Origin: Anagrus nilaparvatae
Lineage: Eukaryota; Arthropoda; Insecta; Hymenoptera; Mymaridae
Length of the DNA: 64,000 nucleotides
Reading direction: 5' to 3'
NCBI GenBank assembly: GCA_022575985.1
Contig: JAKSXM010000263.1
Span: 10,892,001 to 10,956,000 of the forward strand
Position numbers and translations under genes: made by a program. This document shows, piece by piece, positions 11,277 through 22,924 of the stretch (position 1 is the first letter of the stretch; each line of letters starts with the position of its first letter). The notes under the pieces are model-generated. The model worked only from the letters and a program-made list of their open reading frames with translations. It was not told the origin of the DNA and ran no database searches.

Positions 11277-12815
11277 TTAAAAATCAAATAACATTGATAA
11301 TTTATCAGCTGCTGATAAGATATCTGCTGATTCAGCAGGAATAAAGCTACCGATATGTGCCAAATAAAGTATTTGACCAATTTGTTTTAAATATGCAGTT
11401 TTACCGCAGCCATTTGGTCCAACACATAAGTGCACAACATTTTTATGACATGAGATTATGTCATTACTAATAAATTCACTGTTCATTTTTAACGGATATG
11501 TACTTTTCTTAACGTTGATTATCTTATTATTTCTTAACTGAGGTTTAACGAAACTCTCCGGCAACTTCATACAAAGATATTAATGCATCAGGCTTACCAT
11601 ACTGATATATAGCATCAGAAATTGCTTTAGCGTTATCACTGAATAGACTTTCGAATCTTGTAATAAGTCTAATGTTTCTATTTATTATAGATTTATGTAT
11701 GTTTTCAAAAATTTTATCAAGTCTTTCTGTTAAAGGAGTTTTGTAGTAATTAGTCCCATTGGAAGTAAATTTGTATTCTAATTTATGAAAACAAGATTTT
11801 TCACTAATATCATTATTGTTACTGATTATAGCTATACCAAATCCAAGTGTAGGAAAATTTACCAAGCGATAATTTTCAATGTCTGATAATATGAAGTCCA
11901 AATTTTTAGCATACAGTAGAGATATCGTTGTAGGTAAATGATAGTAAAGAGTTTTTAAAATATCAAGATATTTATCTGTCCCCGGTTTTATTGCAATTTG
12001 AGTTGGAGAAAAACATTTATCAGAACTGATTGTATAATCTAGAATACACTTTGAATAAATAATTTTTCTATTGATGCAATTAGGAATCTGATCAATCAGT
12101 GCTATGTTTACTTGCTGAGAATGACAAATAAATTGAGTATTGATTAAGCTGTAAAGTATTTTGTTTAAATGTAAAAAAATGTAAATAGTCTCTAATTTAA
12201 ACTTTTTAAATTTTCAAGAGATATTTTTTTATTTTTAGTAGGTATAATATTTGATAAATTTGATTAATGCATAAAAAATGGAGTTATGTCTGATTTAAAT
12301 GATGTATTTTGAGAAACTTTTAAATATTCTATAAACTGCAGTCTTTTATTAAGAGTTTTGATATCTTTGCTTGGAAATTTAAAAAATTCCCATAAACATT
12401 GAGATCCAACTTTAGATTTATATCGATTAAACATAGAATATAAATCATATATCTGTTTTTTGTTTTGATATTTTTTGTATAAAAAAAATTTACTGCTACA
12501 TAGATTCAAATCCAAAAATGATTCTGTATGAGATTCTGTATCTATTATAAGATAATCATCCTAATTAATTTTTGTAAACTGAATTTGATTAATCAAATTA
12601 TTACTACTTCTTTTTTTTAAATTCTTATTTAAGAACATTAATAAAATTCCCATCGAGTAAACATTACCAAAAGATGAAAAATTTATCAACGAATTAGCAA
12701 AAATTTTGTTTTTATCACAATCTCTATTTTTAGACAATATACTACTACTACACTTTTGAAATGAATAATTATCATTTGACAAAGAAATTAATTTGTAATT
12801 TGTTTCTTTACACTA
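11277..12815 (-). pseudogene. MSH5: MutS homologue 5-like pseudogene
   Basis: MSH5 pairs with MSH4 to stabilise meiotic recombination intermediates. Minus-strand blocks appear in the right order for MSH5. A lead block with NSLINF and a GILLMFL segment lies at about 12690. The core block LYSMFNRYKSKVGSQ (about 12445) corresponds to the connector/lever region. A lever block covers 12180-11905, a clamp-to-ATPase stretch 11901-11545, then the Walker A motif GPNGCGKT with YLKQIG and GSFIPAES (about 11420-11330). It is broken: an in-frame TAG at 12559-12561, a stop at 12264 followed by a frame change, another frame change near 11550, and loss of everything after the P-loop, including Walker B. There are no obvious introns. 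The MSH5 assignment over MSH4 rests on the block order and the GSF(I/V)PAE signature. Confidence 0.75.
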
Positions 12816-14040
12816 ATTGTGTACACTTCTAACTATTTATAGACATTTTGATAGAAAATAAAATCTAAACTTAAAAAAAAGCTTGATTTTTATTAAAAAT
12901 AGACATAACTTTTGTTTTCCAAAAAGAAGTATTTTTATTTTTAGATTTTACATGATTTTTATGCTAAAAATGTAAAAAAATCAAGAAAATCATAATTTAT
13001 AAATTTTCATTTTTTGTATATTTTAATAATCTATTTTAATTTTAATATTTGTTACGTCCAATTATAAAATTTATAATAAAAATTTTTTTTATCGACCTTG
13101 CTGGACCAATAATAAATCTTTTCGATTTATAACTATAAACTCACTTTTTTGATACGTGGATATAATCTATATCTCTTTTAATTAACGTACCCAGTAGTTG
13201 CTATTCATCAAAATGAATTTTTTATTGAAACCATGATTTTAAAATTTAGAAAAAATGAATCTATTTTAATTAAATTGTTTAATTGAGATGCATCATTCAA
13301 AGGATACTAAAATTACCCTTGTAAAATTTTCCGGATAATTCAAATTTTTTGTCAGATTTTCATTTGTGGTTTTGGATAAATTATATTTATTGTTTTTCAG
13401 TGTTATATACCAGATTATCCTCCAAAACAGGTTAAATATCTCACAAAAAAAAAATAATAATAATAAAATAAAATAAAAAATGACCAGGAACATTTTTTTC
13501 CTTGTCAACTGACGAAGAAAAATCTTATGCAATCCTTCTCTATAAAAACTCTAGAATTACTTTTTCATGTCAGCAGTAAAAATGCACTAATTTCCGCTAA
13601 ATGGTCGGAAAAATTTGTTTTCTCGACACTGTCAAAGAAAAATCGTATATATATACAACCCGTGTCCATATATAAACGCTTTGCCTCGGATTGTAATTTG
13701 GGTTCTTTGTCCCCAACATATTTGTAATAATTTTTTAAACCAATTTTAAGCAAAAAAATAATATAATTTGTTTTTTACCTAATTATGGGAGATAAAACCC
13801 ACCTGCTAAAATACTTATGTTTATGGGTAAATGCTAGGAAGTCACGATCCAAAATTCAAGTGCCTGAATGCATTTATTTGAAAACTTTCTGGACTAAAAT
13901 TGATATAAAACTAATAAGTTTTTTAAACTCCCAAATACAATAGTAACATTTGTTTTTTTTTTTTTTTTTTAATAAAATTAAATTATTTTTGCCAATAATA
14001 AATTCACGATATGAAATAGCAATATTTTATACATTATAAT
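12816..14040. other. AT-rich spacer
   Basis: No supported gene. Opposite-strand open frames at 13527-13753 overlap one another and show no recognisable motif. Confidence 0.35.
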
Positions 14041-14054
14041 TTAAAAAATAGGAA

Positions 14055-14262
14055 TATGTCTATAGGATTTAAATGATGTATTTTGAGAAACTTTTAAATA
14101 TTCTATAAACTGCAGTCTTTTATTAAGAGTTTTGATATCTTTGCTTGGAAATTTAAAAAATTCCCATAAACATTGAGATCCAACTTTAGATTTATATCGA
14201 TTAAACATAGAATATAAATCATATATCTGTTTTTTGTTTTGATATTTTTTGTATAAATTTTG
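14055..14262 (-). pseudogene. Second copy of one MSH5-like block
   Basis: A segment of about 200 bp nearly identical to 12284-12490 of the MSH5-like pseudogene, in the same orientation, about 1.77 kb away. It carries the LYSMFNRYKSKVGSQ block and nothing else of MSH5. The near identity means this duplication is much younger than the decay of the gene, or was maintained by conversion. Confidence 0.85.
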
Positions 14263-14989
14263 TAAATAATATAATATGGTCACGTGACTTAGCGGGAAAT
14301 CAGCAAAATAAGTAACAAGTCAAAATTGAAAAAAACGGAAAATTCACGAAAATCGGTATTACGCGCTTAAAACAAAAATTACTCTCGGGAAATTTTTTTT
14401 AGTAAAATATATGCACTTTCGGAAAATTTTGAGAAAAAAAAAATTTTTTTTAGCGGGAAACTTTTGAGTTATTTTCACTTAAAGTTTTACACAAATTTGA
14501 ATTTTCCCGCTAATTGGCATAGAGTAGGAAAAATCTGACTGAAAATTTGTATTCCTCATCAAATTTTACATCGACTTCTTTCTTTTTTTTTTTAACGTTT
14601 TTTAGAGCTTTTTCACGGGAGTTTCAAACATGGTGGCTGAGAAGAGAAATTTGACAAAAAAATTTTAATCAGCATAGCACCCTTAAAAATTTATAGAAAA
14701 CCTTCAAATTCGGGGAATCATCTATTTTTAAGTTGTTTTATCGAAAAAAAAAACAAATTTCCTATTTTTGAGATCTCGCATATCACTTTGTGCTATTTAT
14801 CCATGGAATTACCCTCAGTTCTTATATTTCTATGATTAAATTTTAAAAATTTTCTTATATCAAAGACAAAATCGTTCTTTCTAAGGACATTTCAGCAAAG
14901 AAGTTAAAAATAAAGACCCTTTAAGGACCACAAGGACCATTTTCTGAAAATAAGAACTTTGTAAGGACCACAAGGACCATAAGGACTGG

Positions 14990-15125
14990 TAGACACCCTG
15001 TGTAGGATAAGCCTAATTGACAAAGAGTCTCGACTAGGCCGCCTAGCCTCTTCGGCTACTTTTGTACGGACGTTTTGTCCATACTGTCGAGCCGCAGTCC
15101 TCTTAACCACGCCCACACTTCCTTT
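14990..15125 (-). repeat. Possible tRNA-derived SINE head
   Basis: A GC-rich island in AT-rich DNA. The minus strand reads GGGCGTGGTTAAGAGGACTG, resembling the A-box and D-arm of class II (Ser/Leu) tRNAs. Next come an anticodon-arm-like stretch and GGACAAAACGTCC, which folds like a long variable arm. The T-arm is not recognisable, so it is not a functional tRNA gene. Short AAGGACCACAAGGACCAT repeats lie on the plus strand to its left (14920-14985). Confidence 0.3.
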
Positions 15126-15486
15126 ACTTCCACACTAGCTCAGCACACCTAAAAACCCCCCAAACAGTCTTCAACTATTATATTTTCAGTTTTAAAAATT
15201 TTGGCATTTTTTAGAAAAAGTTTGGCCAATTTCGAGTCCGCAAATTCGAATTTTAAAATTTAAGTATAAAATTCTTGCTCAGCTCACCTGAAAACGCCTC
15301 GAAACTGCATTTTTTTTCTCTACTTTGAAACATTCGGAACTTTTTCAAAAAAATTGTCCAATTTCGGGTCCGACGTTTTAAATGAACCCCCTCCACCTTC
15401 CCCTCAAAAATTTTTTGAAAATTTTTTTTTTCACTAAATATGCGCTTAAGTATATATGAAATGAAATATGCGTTAAACTCTCGGTT

Positions 15487-15680
15487 AAACTGTAATAAAA
15501 CATTAAATCTGTAGATGCGACAATAATATATGAAAACACATTCGAGTATTTTGTCATCCTATTATAAAATTCCGCTGTCCAGGACCAGCCAGGACTAAAT
15601 AAAAATAAATTTCATGGGATAGTAATCAGTATTTGCATTAAGATGCGATATTAAATATATTTTTCTTGAGTTAAATTGCT
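15487..15680 (+). repeat. Dispersed repeat, copy 1
   Basis: Shares blocks such as AAAACATTA, ATCTGTAGATGC, GTATTTTGTCATCCTAT and AGTAATCAGTATTTGCATTAAGATG with 16527-16740 in the same order and orientation. The two copies bracket the palindromic element at 15945-16377. A weakly similar stretch also lies near 52190-52570. Confidence 0.65.
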
Positions 15681-15944
15681 ATCTCTAAAAAACTCATCAA
15701 TTTTTTGTCTAATTTATTCGTGTTTGGATTGGTTAGGCTGATTTTTTCATTATTTATTTTGTTAGTTCTAATTTTTATTATCTTTTAAAATACTTAATTA
15801 TTAATAAAATTTTTTTAAAAAAATAGTGAAATAAGAAATACAATAACTATTTTATTATACAATCTAAAAATAAAATTGGTCGTTTCATTGAAGCTCTGTA
15901 GTGTTAGCGCCGCGCTGTATACAAATTTGTAAACAGTTTTAACC

Positions 15945-16377
15945 TATTAAGGCCTAAGCGGACACTCTTGGACACTTGCATTTTTCGGTAATAAAAACTG
16001 CATATTTTAGACTAAAACCCTCACCTAGTAAGTAATTTGGGTTGCTCTTTTCATTTCCGGGGTCCGTTTTTTGATACAACCCCTGCGAAACCAGATATCA
16101 ACCCCTAAAGTGGGGTAAACTTTCAAGTAATTCTTAAGGAATCTTTAGTTTTTCCCAAATGCGAAAAAGTTTTTTTTTAGCATAAACTTATTTGTATTTG
16201 GGAAGAACTAAAGATTCCTTAAGAATTACTTGAAAGTTTATCCCACTTTAGGGGTTGATATCTCGTTTCGTAGGGTTTGTAGCGAAAAATGAGTTCCAGA
16301 AATGTAAAGAGCGACCCAAATTACCTACTAGGTAAGGTTTTTAGCCTAAAATATGCAGTTTTTATTACCGAAAAATG
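15945..16377. mobile_element. Fold-back element, family TTAAGGCCTAAGCGG, short copy
   Basis: Starts TTAAGGCCTAAGCGGACA. Its left arm (GGTAATAAAAACTGCATATTTTAG, then CCTAGTA, the GTTTTTTGATACAACCCCTG block and an AGTGGGGTAAAC block) is matched in inverted order by the right arm, ending GCAGTTTTTATTACCG. The right arm lacks the outermost 35 or so bases, so the copy is end-truncated. The middle holds the mirrored AATTCTTAAGGAATC and TTTGGGAAGAAC segments. No ORF. A fuller copy is at 26930-27860. Confidence 0.75.
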
Positions 16378-16526
16378 TTAATAATTATTTATAATAAATT
16401 CATCGAATTAATTTAATTAATTGGAAAAATAAACAGTATTTATACTGTTTTCTCATTATTATTAATTTTTTAATTTTCTAATAACATAAACTGTAAAAAT
16501 AATTATAAATGTTAATGAAAAATGTT

Positions 16527-16740
16527 TAAACTATAACAAAACATTACATCTGTAGATGCAACACATAACATATGAAAATTAATTGCAGTATTTTGTCATC
16601 CTATAAAAATTTTGCCATCCAGGACAAAAGAAATATATATTTTAAGGGTTGAAAAAGGTTCTGATCCGAGGCGCGTAGCACCAACAGACAGTAATCAGTA
16701 TTTGCATTAAGATGGGTATTAAATAATTTTTTCTTGAGAT
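16527..16740 (+). repeat. Dispersed repeat, copy 2
   Basis: Counterpart of 15487-15680. It carries an extra segment, rich in CG relative to its surroundings (about 16640-16690), that copy 1 lacks. Confidence 0.65.
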
Positions 16741-16749
16741 ATATTTGGA

Positions 16750-17225
16750 AAATATAAATTAAAACAAGTGCTGATAAAATAGGGAAACCAGATTTTTTGA
16801 AAATTTTTATTTTGCCTAAAATCGAAAAGGGTTTATATGGAAAAATGTAAGATTTTTTTTTTCTAAAAATTTTTTCTGTTTTTATACTGAAAAAGGCTTG
16901 AAACAATTAAAAACTTAAATCAGTATGGTTAACAGCGTAAGGCAGCTAAAAAAATCTGATATAAATGGATTTAAGTGAGTTTTAAAAATTTTGGATCCTT
17001 AGAAATTTAGGCTTTATTCTCATAAAAGCATTTGAATTGGTTAAAATTCCTTATAAACCAAGTTTTCTAAACAAAAGAGTGCTGATGAAATAAGGGAACT
17101 AGATTTTCTTGACAATTTTTATTTTGTCCAAACTCAAAAGGGTTTTATATGGAAAAATTCAAACAAAAAAAAATATTTTTCCAATTTTTTGTTTTTTTGT
17201 ACTGAAAAACTTGTATTTGGTTACT
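16750..17225 (+). repeat. Diverged tandem duplication of about 320 bp
   Basis: The blocks GTGCTGATRAAATA, a GGGAAMYAGATTTT block, AATTTTTATTTTG and a GGGTTTATATGGAAAAA block occur at about 16768-16850 and again at about 17080-17155 in the same order, with clear divergence. No coding function recognised. Confidence 0.5.
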
Positions 17226-17306
17226 AATTTTATGTTGTATAAAAAATCGAGTCAATTATTGTGCATTTTGTTTATTTATAATGGATAATTTTTTTTTTAT
17301 TTACAG

Positions 17307-17485
17307 AATGTCTGAAAGGGATCAAATGGCAGCGTGCTGTCACTGTAAAAAAGAAATGGCTGCTAACGGTGGGCATAAGTGTAAAATGTGCGATTCCGTT
17401 GTTCATGGAACAGAAGATTGTTCTAGACCCGTGTTTTTCGAGGGATATGGAAAACCTACTATCTGCCTTGGATGTTATTACAAAG
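17307..17485 (+). CDS. Zinc-binding domain exon, candidate first coding exon
   Basis: A single exon with a strong acceptor (a run of T, then TTTACAG at 17300-17306), an ATG at 17308 and a donor AAAG|GTAAAT at 17485/17486. It encodes about 59 residues: CCHCKKEM, then HKCKMCDSVVHG, EDCSR, EGYGKPTICLGC. This gives four CxxC or HxC-type pairs, probably binding two zinc ions. Similar Cys-rich modules occur in transposon-derived proteins such as the KRBA2 type. The exon ends in phase 1. The DUF4806-type gene 13 kb downstream starts with an exon needing phase 1, and the joined reading frame stays open, so this may be its N-terminal exon. The alternative is a solitary fragment of another transposon gene. 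Confidence 0.45.
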
Positions 17486-17639
17486 GTAAATTATTCAGAA
17501 TGATAATAACAGAAGTATATGCTTAAAAAATCTTAATATACGATAGCATGTATTTATTATACACATTAAAATTTGGGATCTATTTTATTTTTGGACATGC
17601 ATATAAATCTTAATACTATATTGTTTGAATATTTAATTG

Positions 17640-17960
17640 TGCTTATGCTGTGTGGCTGTGCGTCTGTGCGTGCGATTATACGTTTACAACTAAAGTTCCA
17701 CCGAATCAATTTACATATAACCGGTGTGCCAAAATGAAGACAAAAAGTATGCGAGTAACATAAGCTTGTGACTAATCTATTGTTCTTTTGGAGATATTTA
17801 ATTTTAAATATTTTTGGGAAAATAAAATTTATGAAATTTTCCTTAAAAAGAGAAATATCTAATAAATATGATAAAATCATACTGTTGAAATTGGTATTAT
17901 TTTATACGTACTCGGTTTAATTTTTATTCAAAACGGACGTTATAAAATGTTTTCTGAGTG
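17640..17960 (+). repeat. Dispersed repeat following a GTGYGTSTG-rich start, copy A
   Basis: Shares the order ACCGGTGT, an AAAAAGTMTGC block, ACATA, a TTTTGGAGATATTTAATTTT block, ATTTTTGGGAAAATAAAATTT and TTATACGTACTC with 44380-44690 and 44765-45070. The unit appears to begin in a GT-rich microsatellite-like tract. No coding potential; family unknown. Confidence 0.6.
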
Positions 17961-17964
17961 TATT

Positions 17965-19800
17965 AAACGGTAAAAAAGTTACAAAAATTTTTTTTTGTGT
18001 ACTAAAATTAATACATGACATAAGTTTTCATTTACATTTTTATTCAAAACGGTCTTATTATCTTTAAATGTCTATACAGATTTTTCGGAGACAAAAAATT
18101 TTTATTTATTAAAATTTTTTTTTTCATTTTTTTTAAATATGCAGGATAAATATACATCTGAGAAAAATAAACGAAAATTAATTGATATTGCATTGGTAGA
18201 ATAAACTCAGGGTTGTTTAAGAACTTTGTTATCAGTATAACATTATTTTTTTTAAGGAACACTGCGCATATACATAATATTAAAATAATCATTCCCTTTA
18301 TATAAAAGGTCATACTTTTTCCAAATCTGCTGTTAGTATTGACCTACTACCATTCTTTTAAAACCGAAAAATAGGGCTGAAAAAGGGTAAAAAGAGAGTT
18401 TTATTGAAAATAATTATTAATATTAATAATCAATTTAATTGCACGATCAGACTTATTATTTATTTGATTAATTAATAAATTCTTATCATTTATAGGTGCA
18501 ATTAAATTGATTTTAATTATTTAATTAATTATTTAATCATAATTCAGATCAAAATTAAAATCATATGCTAACATTACACATGCATAAGTAGTTATACTTA
18601 TAGATTTTGTTGTTTTATTATAATGTAATCTGTGATTATAATAGTCAACAGAAGTACATTGCATTTTATTTAAATTTCATAAATTTCAATATTTCATAAA
18701 AATAACTTTAAAGATTAAAAAACAATTTAAAAGTAACAGTATGGTTTAATTTGTTGTACACTGTAAGGGCAAGCTATTATTAATTTCTTAATGAATAAAA
18801 GCTGGTGCGGGTATTGACGAATAAGAATTAGCTGCACCTGAAAATTCTGTTGAAATTTCATAATTGTTATGGAAAATTTAATTTTGATATTATTTTTGGT
18901 TTCAGTTTGTTGTGTTTAAGTTTTGTTGAAACTCCTTGAATTTTTGAGTAACCCTCGTTTATCATTGTAAAATCATTATTTTTTTTACGGATAATAATAT
19001 CATTAAATTTTGTGATTTGCATATTATTTGCTTACTTTAATTAACATTTGTATTCATGAAAATTGGGAAAAGTTTTGAGTACCTGCTAGAATGTTAGTTA
19101 CATTTTTCAAGCAGCAAAAAAATAATAAACGACCTGATTAAAGTATTTGCTTGAAATTTCAATTCATTCAGGCGAAGCAAATTGAAAATGTAATGGCTAA
19201 AAAATATGTGCTTTAGGCTGCTGATAGGAAATAACTATTGCTTAAACAATGGAGAAAATATTGGTTTTAACCTTGCGATGCAGTTGTATGCACGAGCGAG
19301 CGTAGCAAGCGAGTTCAGTTAGCATGCAAAGATCAAATTCCATAATTTACCCCGTGATTTAAAACTTACATATAATACAATATTATTTTATGTTTTTAAT
19401 GTTTTATATATAAAAAAAATTATACCTAAAGACTTATTTACGTCTTCCTTAGATTTGTATGTGTCTGTAAGGCTTGATGTGTCGTTTTTTTATTTGTTGT
19501 ATATATATATATATAATATTTTTTTTTTATTTGACTTGCTTAGGCTATGTTGGTGTAAGGCTTGACATGCTCTTTTCCTCTCCCCTGTAATATTACATAT
19601 GGCTTATGCAATTATTTGGTAGCGAATTTAAATTCGCTGTGCTTTTAATTTTTCTTATATATATTTGGCATTGGCTATTCGCGGACTGAATAAATAATAA
19701 ACTACAGACAGCGTCTATTAACAAAGAAATTATTGTAAATACTTAAATTTCCAGGAATTTTTCTTTGAACATTTCACTCAGAGACACTAATTTTTTTTTT
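17965..19800. other. AT-rich interior of the giant element
   Basis: No gene supported. A local inverted repeat TCAATTTAATTGCAC/GTGCAATTAAATTGA lies at 18420-18520, and an (AT)n tract at 19500-19516. Confidence 0.4.
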
Positions 19801-19809
19801 TTAAAGTTT

Positions 19810-20157
19810 TGCATGGACGCCATTTTTTCAACTGTAAGCCAATCTCGTAAACAGACGGCTTCAATTTTAATTAAAGTAAAAAATGAAAAGCAGAAAAATA
19901 ATTCCGGAAAATTCTGAAGATTGGTGTGCCATTGCGCGTGGAGTAGACGATTTTTTTATACTAAATTTTCTTTTATTTATTAAACTGTTTTAGGAAAATT
20001 TTCAGTCACCAGGCAAAGTTGTCCCATCTTCAGAATTTTCAGGAGATTATTTTTCTGCTTTTAATTTTTTATTTTAATGAAAATTGAAGCCATGAGTAGG
20101 TGAGAAAGCGTCCGTTTGCGGGATTGGCTTGTAGCTGAAAAAATGGCGTTCATGCAG
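19810..20157. mobile_element. Small inverted-repeat element (MITE-like)
   Basis: The left arm TGCATGGACGCCATTTTTTC is mirrored at the right end (GAAAAAATGGCGTTCATGCA) with one mismatch. The blocks GTAAGCCAATC, GGCTTCAATTTT and GCAGAAAAATAAT are mirrored further in. About 350 bp, no ORF. Target duplication not resolved. Confidence 0.65.
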
Positions 20158-20585
20158 TAGTCTTAAAATTGTATTTAATGAAAAATTGTTAGTTTTTCAA
20201 AAGAATTTAAAATTTTGTGCACAGTGCAGATAAACAAATTAAAACAAACCCCAAGTCGAGGATATAAGAATTATTGTTACTGATGTGTGAGCGATGCGTG
20301 TTATACACAAATTTCTTGGTAAATAGAAATCGCGTTTTCTGCCAAAGTTTTATATGTGAACGTGTTTAAAGTTTCTAAGACGCCTTACAAAGTAATACTT
20401 TGCTTTGTATTTTAAGTAAGATAAAAGAATTAGTTATTAAATATTGCTCTCATGGATGGTAAAATCGTTACAATTTCTGTCTTTCCGGGAGACATCTGCA
20501 TTAAACTTTATGCGTGTAACATGTAATATGTGTGTAACATTTAGGATACTACTAAAATTTCAAATTTATCTTTTAAATAAAGCTA

Positions 20586-20600
20586 GGGGGGCAAGCCCCC
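20586..20600. other. Perfect GC hairpin GGGGGC-AA-GCCCCC
   Basis: A six-pair all-GC stem with a two-base loop in very AT-rich DNA, at the start of a short GC-richer stretch (20586-20640). It is not followed by a T-run that would suggest a terminator. Possibly the end structure of an unrecognised element. Confidence 0.4.
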
Positions 20601-21307
20601 TGTACGCTGACGTGTGTCAACCCCCTCAGATCACAGTAAGATGTCGATTGAAAATAATGATCTTTTCCCGCAGTTTTAATAAATTTAAGGCTGTTAAACC
20701 TAACGTCTGAATCTTTGAAGTCAATTAAATTAAATTTAAGACTTGAGGAAAATTCACTAGAATGAATCTTTTTCATAATACTTTCATAAACTTATTTTAT
20801 ATTTTTCCTTGCACCACATGCGCTTTTTTACTTATTAAGCATGTGAACTTTTTAAACACAGCATTTTTAATTATAACCTGCTTCACACCTACTTTTATAC
20901 GTTGTTCAAACATTTAGTTTATTCTGTGCATGACTTATTGTTAAAGATAAGTTTAACAATCCTTAGACCAGCTAATAATGTTTTATATGCTCATTAATTC
21001 AAAGGACTCATTCATTAATATGTACATTAAATAATATGATATTGAAAGTAGGATCATATGCGAATTGTAAATTATTACACCTACAACAAGTCTCTCAGGC
21101 TGGTATGGGTTTGGCAAATTACATGATGCTTGGTAAAAGTTACAGAAGTTTGAAGGTAATACCAGGATGGACCTCAAATATTAGGACCCCATGCAACGTG
21201 TTGGAAAATTAAAGACAAATCGAAAGTTTTTTACACGTGTAAAATAGGGTTTCAAAAATTACGTCTTACCCAATTATGAGTCTTATTGTAATTTAAGGCG
21301 GCATTAT

Positions 21308-21645
21308 TAAATTATTGAGTCTGGTCCTTCCCGACTCCGAAAGAAAATTCGAGCTGTGAAACGGCAATTTGTTTAACTTTAGGTTCGGCTTGCATTGAAA
21401 TCATAAAGAATGTTAATCTATCGTTAATCTATTTTTGTTTTATAAATTTGAGTTGCTAAAAATAGTTGATAAAATAGATATTTTAAATATTTATTTTAAT
21501 TATAAAATGGTTTTTAATGTTAATTATTATATTGTATTCAAAATTTTAATTTATTTTTAATTAAAGCCGAATCTAAAGTTATAAAAATCGCCGTTTCACA
21601 GATACCACTTTGTTTTCGAGTAAGGAAGGGTCGGACTGAATATAA
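21308..21645. mobile_element. Small inverted-repeat element (MITE-like)
   Basis: The left arm AGTCTGGTCCTTCCCGACTC followed by GCTGTGAAACGGC and AACTTTAGGTTCGGCT is mirrored by AAGCCGAATCTAAAGTT, GCCGTTTCACAG and GGAAGGGTCGGACTGA. The arms are about 80% alike over roughly 80 bp. No ORF. Confidence 0.65.
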
Positions 21646-22601
21646 TCGTCAAAAAATAAATATAAAATAACTAGAAAATTATTTTTATAAGGCAAAAATA
21701 TGATTTTTAATATTCATGTTACAAATTTATTCAATTATGCATATTCAAATCGTCTACTGCTTGGGGTCTTCTACTCTAGCCTTCATGCAAGCCAGCCTGA
21801 GTGATGTAGGTATAATAGGTTACAGCTCTCATATAAACAATGTATTCAATATCATATTATTTCATGATTACAATCATTTTAATAGATTAAATACCTTAAA
21901 CTAAAAGCATTTCAAAGGCCGTTAATTTGGAGACGAAGGAAGCATTCCTACTTTAGTCGTATTCAAGACAAATTTCGGATTGCACAAGAATTTATTATCA
22001 TAAACAGAAGGCAATTATAAAAAACCATAAAATTAAAGGTGAGATAATTTTAATCTCAAAATCACGTGTCTTTGGTTCTAAGTCTTATAAAAAAACACTT
22101 AACCTGTTTACTGAACAATATTAATTGAGGCTAAAAAAAAATTAAAATTATGTGCATTATATACAAATCTTATACATTTTAGCCTTTTCACTGTAACGCT
22201 TGAAATAAAGTTTTAAACAATTAAAAAGTATTTGCAGATGTTAAAAACATTTCTTTGCTTTAGAAATATGATTTTAACGTTCGTAAGTTTTTATAAATAA
22301 TAATTAATTGATAGTAAATGCTCTATTCACGTTTAGTAATATAATAAAATGAATATTTTTCAGGTAACATCTTTCGTTCGTGAAAATACTAAAAACCATC
22401 AATTAATTATTTTTTTGATTTCTTTGTAAACATTTTGTTAAAAAAAATATTCAGCAGAATAATCATAATGAAAATAGTTCCGAAAAGTTTTTAATTCATA
22501 ATAAAGTAAATTTAACCGTAAAAAACTAAAAAAACCATTTTTCCATTGCAGTGGACGTTTTAGTGAACGGGTTGATTATGAAAAATCGTACTTTTGCTTA
22601 A

Positions 22602-22924
22602 CAGCCCGGCCACACTATGACTTGAAATTGAAATTAATTAAAATTAAATGAAATTGAAAAAAAATCCGTGGAAGGGGAAGCCGCAGTTTTTAAAATTTAT
22701 TTATTTATTTAATAAAAATCAATTAAAAATAAGGTAATAAATGAAATATTCATCTTTTGTTAGATAATTGAGTTATAAATACGTAAATAAATAAGAAATT
22801 GCTAATTTAATTTGATTTTTAATAAAAAAATAAATAAATTTTAAAAAGCGTGGCTTCCCCTTCCACCGATTTTTTTTCAATTTCATTTTTAATTTCAATT
22901 TCAATTCATAGTGTGGCCGGGCTG
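22602..22924. mobile_element. 323-bp MITE with CAGCCCGGCCACACTATGA ends and TAA duplication
   Basis: The ends are inverted repeats CAGCCCGGCCACACTATGA and its mirror, running on through the Cys-like block GAAATTGAAATT and GGAAGGGGAAGCC for about 80 bp. Flanking TAA at 22599-22601 and 22925-22927 is a 3-bp target duplication fitting the TWA preference of PIF/Harbinger elements. No ORF, so it is non-autonomous. Confidence 0.75.
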
